Shown here in pieces: positions 18,344-21,641 of a stretch of DNA of 21,641 nucleotides. The stretch is from positions 1 through 21,641 of the forward strand of contig JBCBGM010000045.1 of assembly GCA_038526735.1 (NCBI GenBank), read 5' to 3'. Both the position numbers and the translations under genes were made by a program. Below the pieces are notes generated by a model. It ran no database searches. It saw only the letters and a list, made by a program, of their open reading frames with translations, and was not told the origin of the DNA. The DNA comes from Rubricella sp038526735 (GTDB lineage Bacteria > Pseudomonadota > Alphaproteobacteria > Rhodobacterales > Rhodobacteraceae). The number at the start of each line of letters is the position of its first letter. The first letter of the stretch is position 1.

Positions 18344-19042
18344 TTACTCAGCCGTCGCCGCCGCCACATCCAAAGAGACGCCACGGCCCATCGTTGAGCT
18401 CAGCGAGATCTTCTTCATGTAGGTGCCCTTCGCACCCGAGGGCTTCGACTTCGACACGGCAGAGACCAACGCTTTGACGTTCTCAACGAGCTTTGCCTCA
18501 TCAAAAGACGCTTTGCCGACACCGGCATGCACCACGCCCGCCTTCTCAACGCGGAACTGGACTTCGCCACCCTTGGCCGCTTCGATGGCCGCTTTCACGT
18601 CCATCGTGACAGTGCCGAGCTTGGGGTTTGGCATCAGGCCACGGGGGCCGAGCACCTTACCCAGACGACCAACGATGGGCATCATATCAGGCGTCGCCAC
18701 ACAACGATCGAAATCGATGGTGCCGCCCTGAATGGTCTCCATCAGGTCCTCTGCGCCGACGATGTCTGCGCCAGCCGCCTCTGCCTCTTCGGCCTTGGGA
18801 CCACGCGCGAACACAGCAACCCGCATGGATTTACCGGTGCCGTTCGGCAGCACGACCGTGCCACGCACCATCTGGTCCGCGTGACGCGGATCAACGCCAA
18901 GGTTCAGCGCAATCTCAATCGTCTCATCGAATTTCGCCGTCGCGTTGGCCTTCACCAGCGCCACAGCCTCTTCGATGGAGAGGTTCTCTTTGCCCTCAAA
19001 GGCAGGATCAATGGCCTTAAGCCGCTTTGCAGTCTTTCCCAT
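18344..19042 (-). CDS. rplA: 50S ribosomal protein L1
   Basis: L1 forms the mobile L1 stalk that handles E-site tRNA and in many bacteria represses its own mRNA. The 232 residues fit the family. Conserved parts are the N-terminal MGKTAKRLKAI, FDETIEIALNLGVDPRHADQ and MVRGTVVLPNGTGK, and the signature MPNPKLGTVTMDV. The ATG at 19042 lies 4 nt past the rplK stop (TAAGATCATG), and GAAGGGG inside the end of rplK serves as the binding site, so the two genes are coupled. It ends 22 nt before a strong terminator. Confidence 0.99.
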   Translation of the reverse strand: MGKTAKRLKAIDPAFEGKENLSIEEAVALVKANATAKFDETIEIALNLGVDPRHADQMVRGTVVLPNGTGKSMRVAVFARGPKAEEAEAAGADIVGAEDLMETIQGGTIDFDRCVATPDMMPIVGRLGKVLGPRGLMPNPKLGTVTMDVKAAIEAAKGGEVQFRVEKAGVVHAGVGKASFDEAKLVENVKALVSAVSKSKPSGAKGTYMKKISLSSTMGRGVSLDVAAATAE

Positions 19043-19046
19043 GATC

Positions 19047-19475
19047 TTACCCCTTCACCTCGATGCCCATCGACCGGGCAGAGCCCAGGATGATCTGCAT
19101 CGCGCCATCGACATCATTTGCGTTGAGGTCTTTCATCTTCGCCTCAGCGATCTCGCGCACCTGCTTGACGGTGATCGAGCCTGCAACCGAGCGGCCTGGC
19201 GTCTGCGAGCCGGACTTCAGCTTGGCGGCCTTCTTGATCATGTAAGACGCAGGCGGCGTCTTGATGTCCATCGTGAAGGATTTGTCCACGTAATACGTGA
19301 TGATCGTCGGGCAGGGTGCGCCCGGCTCCATCTCCTGCGTCCGCGCGTTAAACGCCTTGCAGAATTCCATGATGTTGATCCCGCGCTGACCCAGCGCAGG
19401 GCCGACTGGCGGAGAGGGGTTTGCCTTACCGGCGGGGACTTGCAGCTTAAGCGTGCCCGCAACTTTTTTGGCCAT
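19047..19475 (-). CDS. rplK: 50S ribosomal protein L11
   Basis: L11 binds the GTPase-associated centre of 23S rRNA, the target of thiostrepton and the site sensed by RelA. The 142-residue product begins MAKKVAGTLKLQVPAGKANP and continues SPPVGPALGQRGINIMEF, the conserved proline-rich segment. The RNA-binding C-terminal half includes KTPPASYMIKKAAKLKSGS and TVKQVREIAEAKMKDLN. The ATG at 19475 has AAAGGAGG 5 nt upstream. It follows nusG after 107 nt and precedes rplA by 4. Confidence 0.99.
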   Translation of the reverse strand: MAKKVAGTLKLQVPAGKANPSPPVGPALGQRGINIMEFCKAFNARTQEMEPGAPCPTIITYYVDKSFTMDIKTPPASYMIKKAAKLKSGSQTPGRSVAGSITVKQVREIAEAKMKDLNANDVDGAMQIILGSARSMGIEVKG

Positions 19476-19497
19476 GATGGCCTCCTTTCACATGCCA

Positions 19498-19518
19498 CCC
19501 CGTGGTCGCGACCCGGGG
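19498..19518 (-). promoter_or_regulatory. GC-rich stem-loop before rplK, candidate L1 operator
   Basis: CCCCG (19498-19502) pairs with CGGGG (19514-19518); after a bulged T, GGT pairs with ACC around CGCG. It lies about 23 nt before the rplK ATG in the nusG-rplK spacer. L1 represses the L11-L1 mRNA by binding a stem-loop in this position in E. coli; equivalence here is inferred from place only. Confidence 0.35.
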
Positions 19519-19582
19519 TTTGCGTTGGCCGTGGTCCGGATTGGGCAGCGCGCCGCCCGCCCCTCCCACGGATTTTACACGC

Positions 19583-20116
19583 CTATTCGCCCTTGCGAAC
19601 CTGCGTGAATTCCAGCTCGACCGGGGTTGCCCGGCCAAAGATCGAGACCGTCACCTTCAGGCGCTGGTTCTCGTCATCCACTTCTTCCACCATGCCCGAG
19701 AAGCTCTCAAACGGCCCATCGGTCACAGTCACCGTCTCGCCAACCTCGAAGGTGATCAGCGTCCGCGGACGCTCCACGCCCTCTTCGACCTGGTTTAAGA
19801 GGCGATTGACCTCAGCCTCGCGCAGCGGCGTCGGCTTGCCCATGGGGCCCAAGAAGCCGGTCACCCGATTGGTCGACGCGACCAGATGATAGGCCTGGTC
19901 GGTCATTTCCATCTTCACGAGCACATAGCCGGGCATAAAGCGCTTTTCAGTCTGGACCTTCTTGCCCCGGCGCACCTCGACCACTTCTTCGGTCGGCACG
20001 AGCACCTGCTCGATATCATCCTCAAGGCCCTGCTTGTCACGCTGCTCAAGGATCGATTCCGCCACCTTCTTCTCGAAGTTGGACAGCACGTTTACCGTGT
20101 ACCACCGCAATGCCAT
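19583..20116 (-). CDS. nusG: Transcription termination/antitermination factor NusG
   Basis: NusG binds RNA polymerase and links it to Rho or to the ribosome. The 177-residue product starts MALRWYTVNVLSNFEKKVAE, followed by the NGN domain (FMPGYVLVKMEM, STNRVTGFLGPMGKPTPL) and a C-terminal KOW domain (GETVTVTDGPFESFSGMVEE, then LKVTVSIFGRATPVELEFTQ). A TTG at 20122 is in frame, but ATG 20116 gives the usual N-terminus; GAGGG lies 10 nt upstream, a rather long spacing. Unlike the common order, no secE precedes it. It heads nusG-rplK-rplA. Confidence 0.98.
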   Translation of the reverse strand: MALRWYTVNVLSNFEKKVAESILEQRDKQGLEDDIEQVLVPTEEVVEVRRGKKVQTEKRFMPGYVLVKMEMTDQAYHLVASTNRVTGFLGPMGKPTPLREAEVNRLLNQVEEGVERPRTLITFEVGETVTVTDGPFESFSGMVEEVDDENQRLKVTVSIFGRATPVELEFTQVRKGE

Positions 20117-20208
20117 CGCCAAATCGCCCTCGGCCTAGTCGTTTCGTTTACCCGGCAGACATAGGGCGCCGTGCGATTCTTGACGACCATGTTTTCGGGA
20201 ATGCGCGG

Positions 20209-20237
20209 CGTGTACGGCAGCAGCGGGTAGAGTGCAA
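20209..20237 (-). promoter_or_regulatory. Weak candidate promoter of nusG-rplK-rplA
   Basis: On the minus strand: TTGCAC (20237-20232), 17-nt spacer, TACACG (20214-20209), about 90 nt before the nusG ATG. The spacing is ideal but the -10 is poor. Confidence 0.3.
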
Positions 20238-20268
20238 GCGGAAGGATGGGGGGAGTGCTCGCAGGAAC

Positions 20269-20289
20269 GTCCCGGACGCGAGCCGGGAC
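20269..20289. repeat. REP-like palindrome
   Basis: GTCCCGG (20269-20275), seven-base loop, CCGGGAC (20283-20289). It has the same arms as the palindrome at 20690-20710 and the terminator stem at 16934-16954. Confidence 0.65.
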
Positions 20290-20313
20290 CTTGAGGAGCG
20301 GAACACTACAAAA

Positions 20314-20444
20314 GGCCACGCCCTCCCTCGGGTGGGCGTTTCGTGAGCTTGGAACTGCGCAGTTTATTTCTCAAACCGGCATTCGCTTCGATCAACGAGC
20401 AGCGTGGTTAGAACGCCCTCCCGTACGGGAGGGAGGGCGTGGCC
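20314..20444. repeat. 131-bp segment bounded by a 16-bp perfect inverted repeat
   Basis: GGCCACGCCCTCCCTC at 20314-20329 is repeated exactly in inverted orientation at 20429-20444. The left part (20314-20362) matches 16813-16861. Inside the right end is a perfect palindrome CCCTCCCGTACGGGAGGG (20416-20433). No obvious target-site duplication flanks it and it encodes nothing recognisable. It could be a MITE-like remnant or two oppositely oriented repeat units. Confidence 0.6.
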
Positions 20445-20464
20445 GGAGGCTGGTCGCCTCCGGC
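20442..20464. repeat. 9-bp stem hairpin next to the inverted repeat
   Basis: GCCGGAGGC (20442-20450) pairs with GCCTCCGGC (20456-20464), loop TGGTC. It overlaps the end of the 16-bp inverted repeat by three bases. There is no T tract on either side. Confidence 0.6.
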
Positions 20465-20621
20465 TAGAGCTAACGGTCGCAGCCTTGATCCGGGACTCTG
20501 AAGGGGATTGCGTAATGCTAGCGCGAGCCAGACCGAGGTATGGCGCAACTGAATGAAGAGCAACGCACTTTATCCCCGCAAACCCGCACTCGCGCTGAAC
20601 AACCACCCTCACCCTCCAAAT

Positions 20622-20649
20622 GCGCCAGACCTGCCAGTCGGTCTGGCGC
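20622..20649. repeat. 10-bp stem hairpin, second REP-like type
   Basis: GCGCCAGACC (20622-20631) pairs perfectly with GGTCTGGCGC (20640-20649) around an eight-base loop. Its right arm continues into a stretch shared with 16884-16910, and the left arm resembles 20527-20537, so it belongs to the same repeat family. Confidence 0.65.
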
Positions 20650-20689
20650 GCGCAGCGGTGCTACGCACGTTGATCTCGCGCGAAACCTC

Positions 20690-20710
20690 GTCCCGGATTT
20701 GATCCGGGAC
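20690..20710. repeat. REP-like palindrome
   Basis: GTCCCGGAT (20690-20698), loop TTG, ATCCGGGAC (20702-20710). A half copy (TTGATCCGGGAC) is at 20485-20496. From memory this palindrome is widespread in alphaproteobacterial intergenic DNA. Confidence 0.7.
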
Positions 20711-20753
20711 CTCGCTGAACACTTCACACGCCCTGCATCCGCAAAGACACCCT

Positions 20754-21188
20754 TCACCCCGCAGCCTTCCGCGCTCCCAGCCACACGTAAAAGCTCAGCA
20801 CAATCGCCGTCCCCGAGACAAACGTCATCACCGTTCCGGGGAAGAAGTTCACATACCCTGGGAAATCAACCATCAGCAGATAGCCCAAATCGGCCAGTCC
20901 ACCGACCATACCGGTGACCCAGATCGCCGTATGGTTGCCGCGCCAGACCAAGACCCCGCCGATGATCGTCGCGATCCCGAACCAGCCCAAATTCCAGCCG
21001 TGTTGATTGAGAATACCGCCCACCGCCGGGACATATTCATGCGCGATGGTCGCCGGGTCGACCGCATCCGCAATCGCCGCGAACCCACCCGAGGCGTCAC
21101 TGCTCAGCACAATCACCCCGGCGAGCAGATGCACCGCCCCCCAGATCACCCACAACACCGCCGCAACTTTCAGCAAAACCGATCCCAT
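20754..21188 (-). CDS. Small integral membrane protein, about four helices
   Basis: The 144-residue product has four hydrophobic segments: LLKVAAVLWVIWGAVHLLAG (about 4-25), WFGIATIIGGVLVW (about 66-80), IWVTGMVGGLADLGYLLMV (about 86-105) and VMTFVSGTAIVLSFYVW (about 117-136). The loop between the first two contains HEYVPAVGGILNQHGWNLG. No signal sequence or catalytic motif was recognised and no family name is offered. Start choice: ATG at 21212 is in frame, but ATG 21188 has GGAGG exactly 5 nt upstream and begins at the first helix. It is divergent from a MarR-type regulator across 80 bp holding a palindrome, so it is a likely target of that regulator. Confidence 0.8.
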   Translation of the reverse strand: MGSVLLKVAAVLWVIWGAVHLLAGVIVLSSDASGGFAAIADAVDPATIAHEYVPAVGGILNQHGWNLGWFGIATIIGGVLVWRGNHTAIWVTGMVGGLADLGYLLMVDFPGYVNFFPGTVMTFVSGTAIVLSFYVWLGARKAAG

Positions 21189-21236
21189 TTGCGCCTCCGC
21201 CCTGATCGCCATACGTTTCAGAACACTACGCGCAAA

Positions 21237-21258
21237 TTAGTTGATAGAGTCAACAATA
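21237..21258. promoter_or_regulatory. Palindromic candidate operator for the MarR-type regulator
   Basis: GTTGA (21240-21244), five-base spacer TAGAG, TCAAC (21250-21254), within A/T-rich flanks (ATTA...AATAAT). MarR proteins bind such TTGA-N-TCAA palindromes of 16-20 bp. On the minus strand TTGACT (21252-21247) could be the -35 of the membrane protein gene, so binding would block it. Confidence 0.55.
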
Positions 21259-21268
21259 ATTCAGGCCC

Positions 21269-21641
21269 ATGACTGACCCAACCCTCGCCATCCTGTTTGA
21301 CCGCCTGATGCGCCGCCTGCATGTCTCGATGATGGCCAAGGCGCAGGAGTTTGACGCCCACCGCGTGGGCCCGGCGGGCGCAATGCTGCTCATGAGCCTC
21401 AAAGACCTCGGCCCAGTCGAAACCCACACGCTTGTGAAAGAGGCCGCCCGCGACAAATCCCAGATCACACGGCTGCTGAACACACTTGAGCAGAAGGGCA
21501 TCATCATCCGCACCCAATCCAAACGAGACGCCCGCGCTCAGGTCATCAGCCTGACAGAGGCCGGAGAAGAGCTGGTCAAAGCCCACCAAAAAGCCGTCGG
21601 CGACGCCTTGGCCGAAGAACTCGCCCCTCTCTCGCACGCCG
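21269..21641 (+). CDS. MarR-family transcriptional regulator (cut by window end)
   Basis: This is the only plus-strand gene. From ATG 21269 the frame stays open for 124 codons to the window edge: MTDPTLAILFDRLMRRLHVS, then GPAGAMLLMSLKDLGPVETH, the recognition-helix region KEAARDKSQITRLLNTLEQK, and the wing SKRDARAQVISLTEAGEEL with the D-R...LT-G signature of MarR proteins. Typical members are 140-160 residues, so perhaps 20-35 residues are missing. The binding site before the ATG is weak (CAGG very close). MarR proteins commonly repress themselves and the divergent neighbour and are released by small ligands; the ligand is not predictable here. Confidence 0.88.
   Translation, partial: MTDPTLAILFDRLMRRLHVSMMAKAQEFDAHRVGPAGAMLLMSLKDLGPVETHTLVKEAARDKSQITRLLNTLEQKGIIIRTQSKRDARAQVISLTEAGEELVKAHQKAVGDALAEELAPLSHA

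Larger units (their letters stand above)
20117..20753. other. Gene-free, palindrome-rich gap upstream of nusG; secE not found
   Basis: No ORF in either strand resembles a protein family; frames of 60-125 residues present here are arginine/serine-rich or proline-rich and unlike SecE (a short protein with one membrane helix after a VSWPT-type motif). The stretch holds three REP-like palindromes, a 16-bp inverted repeat and a possible nusG promoter, detailed separately. No tRNA signature was found. Confidence 0.7.

Noticed and set aside
18199..18477. GAAGGAGGTT on the plus strand, a perfect Shine-Dalgarno, with a plus-strand frame
   Set aside because: No start codon lies 5-12 nt after it, the frame would start at a TTG before the motif, and it runs antisense into rplA. 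The motif makes better sense as its complement in the minus-strand leader.
20092..20319. A 75-residue minus-strand frame at the place of secE
   Set aside because: It overlaps nusG in another frame, lacks a membrane helix and SecE motifs, and contains the REP palindrome. Not SecE.
20117..20753. tRNA gene (tRNA-Trp often lies by secE)
   Set aside because: No T-loop GTTCGA-type box or acceptor stem with a cloverleaf was found on either strand.
21218..21637. A 139-residue minus-strand frame opposite the MarR gene
   Set aside because: The plus-strand frame has the full MarR winged-helix signature and stays open to the edge; the minus frame is its shadow.

Overview
The window is chromosomal housekeeping DNA from a GC-rich alphaproteobacterium, most likely a member of the Rhodobacterales (Roseobacter-type). 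This rests on recall of protein sequences (the N-termini of L10, RpoB, EF-G and NusG and the rpo/str gene order), not on a database search. Almost everything is on the minus strand, so the order of transcription runs from high to low coordinates: nusG-rplK-rplA, a two-gene exported-protein unit, rplJ-rplL-rpoB-(lipoprotein)-rpoC, a glycosyltransferase, a sulfotransferase-like gene, a DUF2059-like gene, then the str operon rpsL-rpsG-(coiled-coil ORF)-fusA-tuf, with tuf cut by the left edge.

Right edge (20754-21641): a small four-helix membrane protein on the minus strand and a divergent MarR-family regulator on the plus strand (cut by the window end) share an 80-bp spacer holding a GTTGA-N5-TCAAC palindrome. 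From 20117 to 20753 no gene is visible. secE, normally just upstream of nusG, is not there; the gap instead holds REP-like palindromes and a 16-bp inverted repeat. Parts of these repeats recur at 16813-16913, in the gap upstream of rplJ.

Centre: nusG-rplK-rplA ends at a clear intrinsic terminator (18290-18321). Two exported-protein genes (a likely outer-membrane barrel and a small secreted protein) separate rplA from rplJ and end at their own terminator (16927-16954). rplJ-rplL follow a leader of about 220 nt. The rplL-rpoB spacer contains overlapping hairpins. A 99-residue lipoprotein gene overlaps the rpoB stop by one base (TAATG) and runs to 13 bases before rpoC, so it is embedded in the RNA polymerase operon. 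rpoC ends at a strong terminator (6553-6590).

Left part: the two carbohydrate/sulfate-type enzymes and the DUF2059-like exported protein lie between rpoC and the str operon. The str operon has the best promoter of the window (TTGACA-17-TATGAC, 3625-3653), a leader of about 190 nt, a two-tier stem-loop between rpsL and rpsG, and an extra 78-residue coiled-coil ORF tightly placed between rpsG and fusA. No CRISPR array, insertion sequence transposase, rRNA or tRNA gene was seen. The most interesting material is the small unrelated genes spliced into two of the most conserved operons in bacteria, and the structured spacers around them.
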